Positions 24,637 to 33,498 of a stretch of 34,387 nt of DNA are shown here, one piece after another. Each line of letters opens with the position of its first letter. Within the stretch, counting starts at the first letter, position 1. The DNA is from Hyphomicrobiales bacterium (GTDB lineage: Bacteria > Pseudomonadota > Alphaproteobacteria > Rhizobiales > Rhizobiaceae), in assembly GCA_900465685.1 (NCBI GenBank), contig UEGR01000028.1, forward strand, positions 1 to 34,387. Direction: 5' to 3'. Under the pieces are notes generated by a model. It searched no databases. It was given only the letters and a program-made list of their open reading frames with translations, and had not been told where the DNA came from. A program made the position numbers and the translations under genes.

Positions 24637-25284
24637 TCAAGCTTCACTAAAGCTGGCTCGAAGCGAGGCGATATCGTCGTGATACTCAATATGGCCATCA
24701 CGGATGATAATACCGCAATCGCAATACTGCATGATTTGCGATAGTGAATGCGAAACCATGATCACCCGCGCATGTGAAATTTTGGCGTCAAGCGCGGCCT
24801 TGGATTTGGCTTTGAAACGTTCATCTCCCACGGCTATAATTTCATCAATCAGATAACAATCAAAGTCGATAGCAAGGCTCATACCAAAAGCCAAACGCGC
24901 TTTCATCCCGCTGGAATAGGTTTTGACCGGAAGTTGGAGAGCAATACCAAGTTCGGAAAAATCACCGACATAGTCGATCATTTCTTCCGTATCCCGCCCA
25001 TACATTCGGGCAACAAATCGGATGTTCTCAATGCCTGTCATGCCTCCATTGAATCCGCTTGAAAAGCCAAGCGGCCACGATACGCGACCATGCCTTAAAA
25101 TTCGCCCTCGGTCGGGCAGTTCGGTTCCGGCAATCAAGCGGATTAAGGTCGATTTCCCTGCTCCGTTGGGGCCGAGAATGGCAACATTCCTGTCCTTTGG
25201 GAATGAAAAGTGGAGTTCGTCAAAGATGACCTTTCTTACTCCGTTGGTTTTGTAGGATTTGGATAAACCAATTAAATCAATCAT
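24637..25284 (-). CDS. kpsT: Capsule polysaccharide export ABC transporter ATPase (KpsT/RkpT-like)
   Basis: A short 215-residue ATPase of the polysaccharide-export type. It shows Walker A GPNGAGKSTL, the shortened signature TYSSGMKARLAFGMSLA and Walker B CYLIDEIIAVGD. The absence of a C-terminal carbohydrate-binding extension separates KpsT-type from O-antigen Wzt proteins. It energises export of a lipid-linked capsular polysaccharide through KpsM. Its start overlaps the permease stop by ATGA. It is the last gene of the minus-strand capsule operon. Confidence 0.9.
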   Translation of the reverse strand: MIDLIGLSKSYKTNGVRKVIFDELHFSFPKDRNVAILGPNGAGKSTLIRLIAGTELPDRGRILRHGRVSWPLGFSSGFNGGMTGIENIRFVARMYGRDTEEMIDYVGDFSELGIALQLPVKTYSSGMKARLAFGMSLAIDFDCYLIDEIIAVGDERFKAKSKAALDAKISHARVIMVSHSLSQIMQYCDCGIIIRDGHIEYHDDIASLRASFSEA

Positions 25285-26051
25285 GCAGCTCTCCTCTTCC
25301 TGAAAAGCCGTTCACCGGAAAAGCCCGTCACCATAAGGGCAAGTATCGATTTCAAGAGATAGGCGCGGTCCAGAACTGAGCTTTCATAGTTCGGATAGAA
25401 GCCATCGCGCATCCACTCGACCGCGTGCAAGATCGGGTTCCATGACAAATATGCAAGAATATCGGGGGGCAACAGACTCGGCACATAGAAAATTCCAGAC
25501 AAGAAAAACAGCGGACTGGTGACAATCTTCTCAACATGCCGCCAGGAATCCCACAGTGACAGAATGACGGCATTCACAATTCCAAAAGCCAAGCCCAAAA
25601 GTGCTATAGCTGCAAATGCTTCCATCGTCCTGCCAGGATGGGCTGGCATTCCGCTTGTGTCCCACAACATAATGCCACAGAAGACCAACATGAATATAAC
25701 AGCATAAGTCGCAGTGATCAGCGTCGCTCGCGCTATTAAGACATCCAGCTCCTTTATTGGCGGATAGGTCAACAGTGCCTTGTTCGCTTCAAATGCAGCC
25801 ATCAGTGAAGACGATAGTTTACTGAAGAACTGCAAAGTCAAAACGCCCGTTGCGAAGAAGAGCGCGAAGCTCGATCCATAGGGTGGATTTCGCCCAGTGA
25901 GTGTGAACACCGCAACAAGAACCGCTATGCTGGTGACTGGGACAATGACTGCCCAAAGATAACCAATATGGGATGCACCGAAAGCTGCGCGAGTTTCGCG
26001 TAGGACGAGCGCTCCGATCACATGGGCTTGCAATTGCAGCAACCCCATCAT
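25281..26051 (-). CDS. kpsM: Capsule polysaccharide export ABC transporter permease (KpsM/RkpS-like)
   Basis: This 256-residue ABC-2 permease starts with a cytoplasmic helix containing LRETRAAFGASHIGYLWA, typical of polysaccharide exporters, and has about six membrane segments. The late segment LFFLSGIFYVPSLLP followed by WNPILHAVEWMRDGFYP is a family hallmark. It forms the inner-membrane channel with KpsT and connects to KpsE. It overlaps kpsE by ATGA and kpsT likewise. A second ATG follows the first directly. Confidence 0.9.
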   Translation of the reverse strand: MMGLLQLQAHVIGALVLRETRAAFGASHIGYLWAVIVPVTSIAVLVAVFTLTGRNPPYGSSFALFFATGVLTLQFFSKLSSSLMAAFEANKALLTYPPIKELDVLIARATLITATYAVIFMLVFCGIMLWDTSGMPAHPGRTMEAFAAIALLGLAFGIVNAVILSLWDSWRHVEKIVTSPLFFLSGIFYVPSLLPPDILAYLSWNPILHAVEWMRDGFYPNYESSVLDRAYLLKSILALMVTGFSGERLFRKRRAA

Positions 26052-27199
26052 GATAAATGATCCCGGATGGAATAGACTATGAGAGCAGTAAGCCCCCAGA
26101 GTGCGGCGAGGATCGCGCCAAGCTCAAGACTGTTGAAAATACGTTTGGGATAAAGCGGATATTCGGGCAGCGTCGGCGCTTCATAGATCGCCAGATAGCG
26201 CTGTTGCCGACCTGCTTCCACACGCGCTTTTTCCAGTGACGAAAGCGCCGAGGCATAGGCTTGTTGCGCAAAATTGCGTTCGACATCCAACGTTTCATAA
26301 GTGGAAAGCAATTCGGACAGAGAAGTGTTCGGTAAGTTCTTGCTGCTCTCGCCCTTGGTCACCTCCAGCTTCGTCGCCGCTATTTCCTGTTCCAGCGCAT
26401 CTACCTGACGCCTCAACACTTTCAGCGATGGGGAACCTTCGTCAACGGTGCCGATAAGCGCGGATATTCTGGCCCGTCGCTCGGCGAGTTGTTTCTCAAG
26501 CCCGCCAACAATTTCAATCTGAACCTGCGCGCTTCGTGTTGGATCAATGGATTTCTCGTCGTCTCGGAAAGAACGAAGCTTTTCCAACGCATTTCGAAGC
26601 CTATCCTCCGCGTGGGTGACCTCGCCTTTGGCAAAGGAAACAGCGTCAGTTCTTGCGCGCTCCGATAATTCGTTCACGAGTTCCGTGCAATATTGCAGAA
26701 CGAGGTCCGCGATTTTTTCAGAATCTCCAGGCGCAAATGCGTCGACCTTGAAAGTGATCACACCCGATATATTGTCATAGGATGTCTGGATCATACCCCC
26801 CCAATACTCCACGACATGTTCAATGTCGCTTTCAGGAGGCAAATGGGAGATGATATCTGGACCATTGGAAGCATAGGCCTGTCGCAGTGGGAAGTCCTTT
26901 TCAAGCTTCTCCACCATGCCTCGGCTTTTGATGTATTTGAGCAAAATGTAGGAATCCGAGGTTGTGCTTCCGGCGTTTGCAATGCCGGTAAATGCTCCAA
27001 AAAAATCACCGCCACTCCCCGCATCCATGCTACGGACAGCAAATCCAGCGCCCGCGACATAACGGTCGGAAGCGATAAATGTGAAGTAGAACACACCAAG
27101 GATCGCAGGAAGTACGACGAAAAGCGCGAACGACAACGCTAACAGGTGCCGCCTTTTTTTTCTGAGGCCGAGCTTGTTTTGCGCTTGGAACTCCATCAT
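26048..27199 (-). CDS. kpsE: Capsule export inner-membrane protein (KpsE/RkpR-like), N-terminus disturbed
   Basis: A polysaccharide co-polymerase-type protein: an N-terminal membrane helix (HLLALSFALFVVLPAILGVF), a long periplasmic region with coiled coil (about 150-330 of the open frame) and a C-terminal membrane helix (SLELGAILAALWGLTALIVY). It links KpsMT to the outer-membrane channel. The open frame can start at ATG 27199 (383 residues) or TTG 27232, but neither has a ribosome site at proper distance. A different frame beginning at TTG 27254 has one and would join this frame if the A8 run at 27154-27161 had one base fewer. The true gene probably spans 26048-27254 with a +1 base difference. 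Confidence 0.82.
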   Translation of the reverse strand: MMEFQAQNKLGLRKKRRHLLALSFALFVVLPAILGVFYFTFIASDRYVAGAGFAVRSMDAGSGGDFFGAFTGIANAGSTTSDSYILLKYIKSRGMVEKLEKDFPLRQAYASNGPDIISHLPPESDIEHVVEYWGGMIQTSYDNISGVITFKVDAFAPGDSEKIADLVLQYCTELVNELSERARTDAVSFAKGEVTHAEDRLRNALEKLRSFRDDEKSIDPTRSAQVQIEIVGGLEKQLAERRARISALIGTVDEGSPSLKVLRRQVDALEQEIAATKLEVTKGESSKNLPNTSLSELLSTYETLDVERNFAQQAYASALSSLEKARVEAGRQQRYLAIYEAPTLPEYPLYPKRIFNSLELGAILAALWGLTALIVYSIRDHLS

Positions 27200-27254
27200 C
27201 CTTCGCGGGCGGCTGCACCTTGAGAGAGACAACTGTTTTACTGGCGTCGTTCAA
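27154..27254 (-). other. Out-of-frame N-terminus of kpsE joined at an A8 run
   Basis: From TTG 27254, with GGAAG six bases upstream, the frame reads NDASKTVVSLKVQPPAKDDG and on to ARPQKKK, a coherent basic, Pro/Ala/Lys-rich cytoplasmic tail of the kind that precedes the first helix in rhizobial KpsE proteins. At the run of eight A residues (T8 at 27154-27161 on the plus strand) it leaves the kpsE frame and stops at 27030. Removing one A gives PQKKRRHLLALSF with no break. The start overlaps the end of kpsC by 17 bases. Confidence 0.6.
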
Positions 27255-29301
27255 TTTCCGCTTCCACCGTGTGACCTCTCGGTGGCAAACCGGTTACCGA
27301 GCGAAGAGATATGTATCTGGCTTTCGCCGCTCGTGCTGTTTGTACGACAAACCTATAGGCACGCCGCCAAAACGGAGAGCCCAATCCAGGCTGATCACGC
27401 CAGGCAATCAGCTCCTGTACGACACGCTCCGGCGTGGTATAGTGCCCAGTCACGCGGCTCACATAAACTGGATAAAGGATCAGGGTCCCGGCGACGAGTT
27501 CATCCAGGCTTAGCTGCCTCTCTCTGGTAGTGGGAACGACGTCTGTCGTGAGCCCCCAACCCGAATAGAATGGCATTCCATAGCAGGTGACGGGAATATT
27601 TCTCAGGAGTGCTTCGAAACCTGCGAGTGATGTCATCGTGTGCACTTCATCTACCACGCCAAGCACTTGAGCTATCCCAGCTTCACACACAATCTCATCG
27701 CAATAGGCGTTGAACTGGGTGTTTTTCAATCCGCCAGAACGTAAACCTGCTGTCACGTCGGGATGGGGTTTGTACACGATATAGGCATCAGGCCTAGATC
27801 GGCGAACAGCCTTCAACAATTCGATATTTGAGGCGATCAGCGGCGCGCCCCAACGCAGCGACGCATCGTCTTCAACTTGGCCCGGCACCAGAATGACTGG
27901 GGCAGCACCTCCGGGGCGGCGCCACTTGGTTTGCCTGACATTGTACTTGGATAGGTCCGCCGAAACGATAATCTTGCGTAATTCAGCCGCTCTCCGAAGA
28001 AGGCTATCATCCGCTTCCAAATTCTCCAGAATATTGGAAAGACGGGACTCCCGTGTTGTATCATAGTAGACGCCAACATCATCAACTGTCCACGAGAGTG
28101 GCGGCGTCAACTCTGCTCCCAGCCCCGCAGACCGTAGGAACCCGTCCTCAACATGGCGAATGGATAGAGGAACATGAATGTTTTGGGCGTCTCCCTTCCC
28201 CCAAACCACGGCATGTGATTTGGGGGGCACCGTCCCGACCGTCTTGTGAAAGCGAATTTCAGAACCAGCCATAAAGCGACGAAGGATCGGTTGCTTCCAT
28301 TTACTAAACCCAACAGCATGAAGCTTTCTGGGCAAATGTTCTTGTATGCTGCGCCGAAACGCGAGATATTCTGCAACGCGTTCGACCTCGCAGCTTTGCC
28401 GAGTCTCAGGATCAACATAACAGGAATAGTCTATCAGGGCCGCATGGATAAGCTGCTGGATACTAGCCTGTTGTCGCCTCATCGGTCGAGGCTGTTCATC
28501 TTCCGTCAACCCCCAGCCGGCGTAGAAAGGCATGCCGAAGCAGCGAACTTCCTTCCCCCAAATAAGCGCCTCAAAGCCAATCTGGGAAGTAACCGTATAC
28601 ACGCGTTGACAATTCTCGATCAGTTTCACTGCATGACAGTTTTCGTTGATCAATTGAATGCGCGGATCTTTCAACATTTGTAATGCATGAAAATAGCCCC
28701 GCCGTCCGTGCAAAATGACATCCGGATGTGTTTTGATTAGAATGACACAATCAGGATTTTCCGTCAGGGCTGTAAAGAGCATATGCTGGAATGCGTAATC
28801 GTCAGCACATCCATAACTGACGGATCGATCACGATATAGCTGATCAACCACGAGGACATAGCGATCTGGAAGATCGCCTTCATACTCACGAGCGAAGTTA
28901 TATTTGGAAATGCGCCCATGTCGCCAAATCCTGATTAATTGCGTTGCGCGATCTAGTTCGGTTGCAGACAGCGGTCTTGAAATCAATTGTTCAAGACGGC
29001 TCGGCTGCCTCGCGTCATAATAGATACCTATATCGTCCTGCACGAGCGATAGAGGTGGTTCGTCACGTTCGACCGAACGCAAAAAGCCATCTTCCAGTGT
29101 AAGAAAGAGCAAATCTCGACTGGAGGCCAATCGTTGTGCTAAGCGCGCCCGCAAACCCCGTCCCCAACCTGCGAGAGCATCAACATCGCGCAATCCCTGT
29201 AGCGGGACATACAGTGGCTCAGCCTTGAGCAATGCAGTCAAATTTGGCAATCGCGCGGCCCGTGCAGAAAGAAGCCCCACTCTTCTCGACGACGGGACCA
29301 T
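27238..29301 (-). CDS. kpsC: Capsular polysaccharide Kdo transferase (KpsC-like)
   Basis: This 687-residue protein has the internal duplication of KpsC, whose two glycosyltransferase modules add alternating beta-linked Kdo residues to lyso-phosphatidylglycerol as the capsule anchor. Matching segments in both halves include EDGFLRS (70-76 and 385-391), the following DDxGxYYD, TSxxGFEAL (from about 238 and later) and C(F/Y)GMPFY(A/S)GWGLT (254-266 and a second copy). Full length for the family is about 675 residues. It acts on the cytoplasmic face of the inner membrane. The ATG lies one base after the stop of the preceding gene. The companion single-module KpsS is not in the window. Confidence 0.9.
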   Translation of the reverse strand: MVPSSRRVGLLSARAARLPNLTALLKAEPLYVPLQGLRDVDALAGWGRGLRARLAQRLASSRDLLFLTLEDGFLRSVERDEPPLSLVQDDIGIYYDARQPSRLEQLISRPLSATELDRATQLIRIWRHGRISKYNFAREYEGDLPDRYVLVVDQLYRDRSVSYGCADDYAFQHMLFTALTENPDCVILIKTHPDVILHGRRGYFHALQMLKDPRIQLINENCHAVKLIENCQRVYTVTSQIGFEALIWGKEVRCFGMPFYAGWGLTEDEQPRPMRRQQASIQQLIHAALIDYSCYVDPETRQSCEVERVAEYLAFRRSIQEHLPRKLHAVGFSKWKQPILRRFMAGSEIRFHKTVGTVPPKSHAVVWGKGDAQNIHVPLSIRHVEDGFLRSAGLGAELTPPLSWTVDDVGVYYDTTRESRLSNILENLEADDSLLRRAAELRKIIVSADLSKYNVRQTKWRRPGGAAPVILVPGQVEDDASLRWGAPLIASNIELLKAVRRSRPDAYIVYKPHPDVTAGLRSGGLKNTQFNAYCDEIVCEAGIAQVLGVVDEVHTMTSLAGFEALLRNIPVTCYGMPFYSGWGLTTDVVPTTRERQLSLDELVAGTLILYPVYVSRVTGHYTTPERVVQELIAWRDQPGLGSPFWRRAYRFVVQTARAAKARYISLRSVTGLPPRGHTVEAEIERRQ

Positions 29302-29302
29302 T

Positions 29303-30307
29303 TCAGCTCACTCGCTCCATGATCTGTCCGAGCCGATGTCGCCATGTGTGATGGTGAAGCACATAATCAGCACCCGCTCGCATACGTTCACGATCGGCCT
29401 GGGACCACCCGTCTCTTTTAAGTCGATTGAACAAAACCCGGGCATCGTCCTCGCAATCGATCATCTTGCAGTAATCCCGGAAGTGACGGTTGACCGCGGG
29501 CGTGGTGTTCGTCACGGCGAAGCCGCCACTGGCGATGATCTCCACCAATCGTCGCGAGAATGCGGTGCGCGAATTATCGACCGTATTGACATTGAGGTTG
29601 GCAATATGACGACGATATACATCAGCCGTGCGGTTATGCGCAATGGCTTTCCTGACGTCGATCCAACGCTCGCCCGGGAACCGATACTGTTCGGACCGCC
29701 GATTGGAGTTGCGGTTGTAAACAATCAGACCGATATCATTTGCGGCTTGAAAAGCCATGTCCTGCCACCAGCGGCGACGGGCATGGAGATGACGACTGTA
29801 GCTGCCGAGGAAAGCTAATCGCCGATCCGGTTCGACTGGCGCCGGATAGTGGATCGCCGGTTGAGCCGCAAACATCAGCACGCCGAGCGTGGCAGCATCT
29901 TTGAGCGCTGCACGATAGAGCGGCAGCACGTTTTCATCGACAGTGAAAATATGCTCGAACAAGCTCGCCGAAGCGATGAAGCGGTCGAAATGCACGCCGT
30001 CCTCGCGGTTCCAGAAGACTGTCGGGATATTTTCATCCCGCGCGCGACCCACGAGGCAATCAAGCACTGCATTGCTGCGTTCTGGATGATCCGGGTAGGA
30101 CGCAATACCGTACTTCCAACTACCCCAGAACCCTTCCCAAGCGGACTCTACCAACAGGAGATCGGGCTTCCAATGATCAAAAACGTAGTGACTATTCCAA
30201 TAGGTTACATTCATCACACGACATTCATGCGACAGACATACGCGCGTCGGTTCGTCCGCAATCAAGGCCATCTTGAGACTGGAAAAGATGGAGCGTGGTG
30301 AATTCAA
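29303..30307 (-). CDS. CgeB-like glycosyltransferase
   Basis: A 334-residue cytoplasmic protein of the CgeB/GT-B type. It shares with the N-terminal part of the next gene the segments LLLVESAWEGFWGSW, PTVFWNREDGVHFDRF and HIFTVDENVLPLYRAAL, and ends in a C-terminal glycosyltransferase-1-like half (FSRRLVEIIASGGFAVTN). I take the TTG at 30307, which has GGAGG at a seven-base distance and overlaps the upstream stop (TTGA); the ATG at 30271 has no ribosome site. It probably adds a sugar in the repeat unit or linker of the capsule; donor and acceptor cannot be read from sequence. Confidence 0.78.
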   Translation of the reverse strand: MNSPRSIFSSLKMALIADEPTRVCLSHECRVMNVTYWNSHYVFDHWKPDLLLVESAWEGFWGSWKYGIASYPDHPERSNAVLDCLVGRARDENIPTVFWNREDGVHFDRFIASASLFEHIFTVDENVLPLYRAALKDAATLGVLMFAAQPAIHYPAPVEPDRRLAFLGSYSRHLHARRRWWQDMAFQAANDIGLIVYNRNSNRRSEQYRFPGERWIDVRKAIAHNRTADVYRRHIANLNVNTVDNSRTAFSRRLVEIIASGGFAVTNTTPAVNRHFRDYCKMIDCEDDARVLFNRLKRDGWSQADRERMRAGADYVLHHHTWRHRLGQIMERVS

Positions 30308-33300
30308 GACGAAGCCTCCACATGGAAGCCACAGATCAGCGCCAATTCCTGACGAATGATCTCATTGGCATTGCTTTGGCTGCGCACCCGTTTTGCGGCG
30401 GCCTTGGACATGTCCAGAAACTTCTGCGGATGCTTGTAGAGATCGCTTATGGCTGCCGCCAAACCGGTCGCATCCTCCGGTTTAGCCAGATAACCGCAGG
30501 TTTCATCCAGAAACTCCGGTATGGCGGATATTCCAGTCGTGACCGGCACGAGCCCCGAAGACATTGCCTCGTCGCGGGAGACGCCTTGCGAATCCCAGCG
30601 GGTCGGTGTCAGGAAGACCCCATAATTTTCCTGAAGTGCAACAATTTCCGTATGGGAAACAAAGCGCTTTTCCAGAAATACATTTTTGAACCCTTGCAAT
30701 GGCAGTGTTTCTTCGTCGAAGAGTTGCCCATCGCCGATCAGGCGAAACTCCAGCGCGGAGAAAAAGGGTTCATTTTGCAGCGCCAGTATTGCGGCCACTG
30801 ACAGATCATTGGCGTATTTCTTTGACGCGTAGGTTCGGATCGATAGGACCCGCTGACGGTGAGTAATGTCTTTCTTGTGATAAGCGAAAAGTTCGGTATC
30901 GATCGGATTGTGAATGATGGAATATCGCCACTCTGCGAGCCGAAATCCCAGATCTTCCATCACCTCTTCCGAAAAATTCTTCGATACGAAGATGATGTGC
31001 AGATTGTCGTGCTGTCTGGCTAACAGCTTCTGCCAAAACTCGAGTCTTTGCTGACTTTTAGCCTTCTCAGCCTGTCGTTCCATATCATTGCGGAAATTGA
31101 ATTCGCGACGATGCCAGGGCTGAATCTCCGCACCGTGGATCCAGACATTGACCCTGACCTTGTCGATATGGCGTTCCAGCACCTGCCACATAGCGCGATC
31201 GAGAAAATGAACTGCAATACTTTCAAACTGACTGTCCCTAATCAGCTTATCCAACGCCTCAGCACCGCCTGTGGTTACATCAACGTCTTCGAACTCATGA
31301 TAGCTGAGAGCCGCGTTCTGCTGGAAGCGAAAGACGTCTACCGGCACGTTGCGCTTAAAATAATGCTTCACCCGGCTGTGCACGAAGCCGTTTCGATACA
31401 GGTCGTCGTAGCGGGGATAGTGATTGGTCAAAACGAGGTGACGTGCTTTTCCCAGAAGCGCACCAGGTACCGTAGCCTTGTGACCCTTGAATAGCCTTTT
31501 GACTGCGGAGGTTCCCGGACCGTAGAACCGCAAACCGATACGGACAAAAGACGTGTCTTCCGGTAAGATGCAAGTGGCGTTTTGGTTTGCGTGGATTATT
31601 TCGTGGCTGAGCTTCTGCTTCTTCGCATCGAGATAAACCAGAACACACTGGACGTTTAGCCCCGGGGTGGTTTCCAGATGGAGCTTTGCCGTGCCGGAAA
31701 AGCCTAGCGCTGCTGGCTCCAATTCTTCGGCGGCATAAACATATTCATGCTTGCCGTCGGGCAGCGTTGACGAGATGTGCCAGCTCTGACCTTCAACCGC
31801 CAACGTCAGACATTCGCTCGCCGTCGCCTTGAAAAGACCGGCAAGGTCCGGTGCAGATATCGTAGAGTCCGACCCTATTGGCATGGTGTCCGCCGCTATC
31901 GCCTCGGCTCGGGCGATAATTGACGACATACTGAGACCCCTGTCGAAATGCGCATCGTCAACTTGTTCGAGTGCCGCCGCACTAACTGATATTCCATTTT
32001 CACAATAATTGAACTCATCTATAAACAGCGCGCGATCGACGGTAATAGCCTTCTGATGAAGGTTGGAAGTCCAGTCATGAACGACATCATGGTCGATCAC
32101 CGACACCGCGATGAGTGCAGCCTTCGCCATCACCGTTTGACCGGGACGATAGCGATGGCGGGTATCGCTTAATTCAATCCTATCGCTTGAATCTGGTACG
32201 TAGTAGTGATCGCGCTTGCCGATAGCCTCTCCATCAAAATAGCGCGTTGCCAAGGCAAGATCGGTGAGATAGTTGCGTCCATAATAATCTGCCGCGACCA
32301 TACCAGCGACGTAACGTGCACTGCCGGTCAGAGAGGCGAAGCGCGCCTCTAGCAAATGCGCGCTATCGATTGCGTGGACCATACGCTTGTCGTGTGGTTC
32401 GACTTCAAAGCCATTTGTCACAACCAAAAGACGCTTCTGCTGGTAGGCTTGACGATGGAAGTTCGCAAGTATGCGATCAAACACCTCTCGGTCATCAGCA
32501 TAGGCAACCACCAGGATATCCGGCAGCAACTGGGCTGGTTGGGTTCGCAACGCCTTTGAAGCGACATAAGCAAGGCGGTCCTGCATGGTATGTTCGCTCA
32601 TGACCTTGCGCAGACCTGCCAGCCGAAACTTCCGCGCCGTCGTTTCATCGGAAATTTTGCCGAGACCTCGCAGGATTTCTGCGCCATTGTCGCTGCAGAT
32701 AACCAGCTCACCAAAGAGATTGCGCACCCCGCGCGAAAAATTGCTGATGGTGATTGTGTTGCTTCCAAGCAGTTCAAAGACCCGCCGCGCAAACATGCTC
32801 TGGGACTGCTTTATCGAGTTCATGTTAATGGCGTGCGTATAGGCCTTATATGCTCTTTCGATCTGATCGTAGGGAAGATGCCCTACGATAAACGGTTGAA
32901 ACTCCGGCGGAAACTGGTATCGCGGATCATCCTGACCATAATTGCGGTCATAGATCGCAACCTTATGATTTTCTGCAAGCGCTGAAATGATGCTCGCCAG
33001 ATCTCCATTGCGTTCCGGGTAGCGGGCATAATAGGCACCGGCGAATGAGAAAGCCTGTTCGCGCGCATAGGTTTCAATCGGATTGAACCGGCTGGTCGGG
33101 CAGGCAAAAGGCAGAAGCCAGACATTGTCATGTCCCAATGCCGCCTTATAAGGACCGATGCAGTCGATATCTGTCGTGAAAATATGATCGAACAGCACGG
33201 CCGTATTCAGGAAGGTCTCATAGTGGACGGAATCTTCCTTGTTCCAGAAAACAGTTGGTATTTTTCGCTGCTTGCACCACTCCACCAGCTCGACCAGACG

Positions 33301-33471
33301 GTTACTGCGATGCCCAATCTGACTGCCCCATAGTTCATCCTTCCCTCGCCAGGCAGATTCAACAAATAGTATTTCCGGAGTGAAGGTTTCCAGCTGGTCC
33401 CGCCAGTCGTCTGGAGTGAGCTGCATGAGAACGGCTTCGTTCTCATAGGATGCATAGGTGAAATCGTCCAT
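30304..33471 (-). CDS. Large multi-domain glycosyltransferase (CgeB-like + GT-A-like + GT4)
   Basis: A 1055-residue protein with at least three transferase-like modules. Residues 1-305 are CgeB-like (FVESAWRG, PTVFWNKEDSVHY, HIFTTD). Residues about 315-530 look like a reduced GT2/GT-A domain (DILVVAYADDREVFDRILAN; AADYYGRNYLTDLALA). Residues about 550-660 seem a beta-rich insert. Residues about 675-1045 are a GT4 domain with HNPIDTELF, IGDGQLF and DSQGVSRDEAMSSG (Glu968). It probably builds more than one linkage of the polysaccharide. The ATG at 33471 has no good ribosome site and leaves out the first strand (KIACI) of the Rossmann fold, which is encoded in frame just upstream; a non-ATG start near 33483 is possible. 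Confidence 0.8.
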   Translation of the reverse strand: MDDFTYASYENEAVLMQLTPDDWRDQLETFTPEILFVESAWRGKDELWGSQIGHRSNRLVELVEWCKQRKIPTVFWNKEDSVHYETFLNTAVLFDHIFTTDIDCIGPYKAALGHDNVWLLPFACPTSRFNPIETYAREQAFSFAGAYYARYPERNGDLASIISALAENHKVAIYDRNYGQDDPRYQFPPEFQPFIVGHLPYDQIERAYKAYTHAINMNSIKQSQSMFARRVFELLGSNTITISNFSRGVRNLFGELVICSDNGAEILRGLGKISDETTARKFRLAGLRKVMSEHTMQDRLAYVASKALRTQPAQLLPDILVVAYADDREVFDRILANFHRQAYQQKRLLVVTNGFEVEPHDKRMVHAIDSAHLLEARFASLTGSARYVAGMVAADYYGRNYLTDLALATRYFDGEAIGKRDHYYVPDSSDRIELSDTRHRYRPGQTVMAKAALIAVSVIDHDVVHDWTSNLHQKAITVDRALFIDEFNYCENGISVSAAALEQVDDAHFDRGLSMSSIIARAEAIAADTMPIGSDSTISAPDLAGLFKATASECLTLAVEGQSWHISSTLPDGKHEYVYAAEELEPAALGFSGTAKLHLETTPGLNVQCVLVYLDAKKQKLSHEIIHANQNATCILPEDTSFVRIGLRFYGPGTSAVKRLFKGHKATVPGALLGKARHLVLTNHYPRYDDLYRNGFVHSRVKHYFKRNVPVDVFRFQQNAALSYHEFEDVDVTTGGAEALDKLIRDSQFESIAVHFLDRAMWQVLERHIDKVRVNVWIHGAEIQPWHRREFNFRNDMERQAEKAKSQQRLEFWQKLLARQHDNLHIIFVSKNFSEEVMEDLGFRLAEWRYSIIHNPIDTELFAYHKKDITHRQRVLSIRTYASKKYANDLSVAAILALQNEPFFSALEFRLIGDGQLFDEETLPLQGFKNVFLEKRFVSHTEIVALQENYGVFLTPTRWDSQGVSRDEAMSSGLVPVTTGISAIPEFLDETCGYLAKPEDATGLAAAISDLYKHPQKFLDMSKAAAKRVRSQSNANEIIRQELALICGFHVEASS

Positions 33472-33498
33472 AATGCAGGCTATCTTCAGCGCCTTGAG

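Noticed and set aside
27030..27254. A separate 74-residue gene overlapping the start of kpsE
   Set aside because: Only its first 31-33 codons look protein-like; after the A8 run it is a shadow of kpsE, so it is better read as the displaced kpsE N-terminus.
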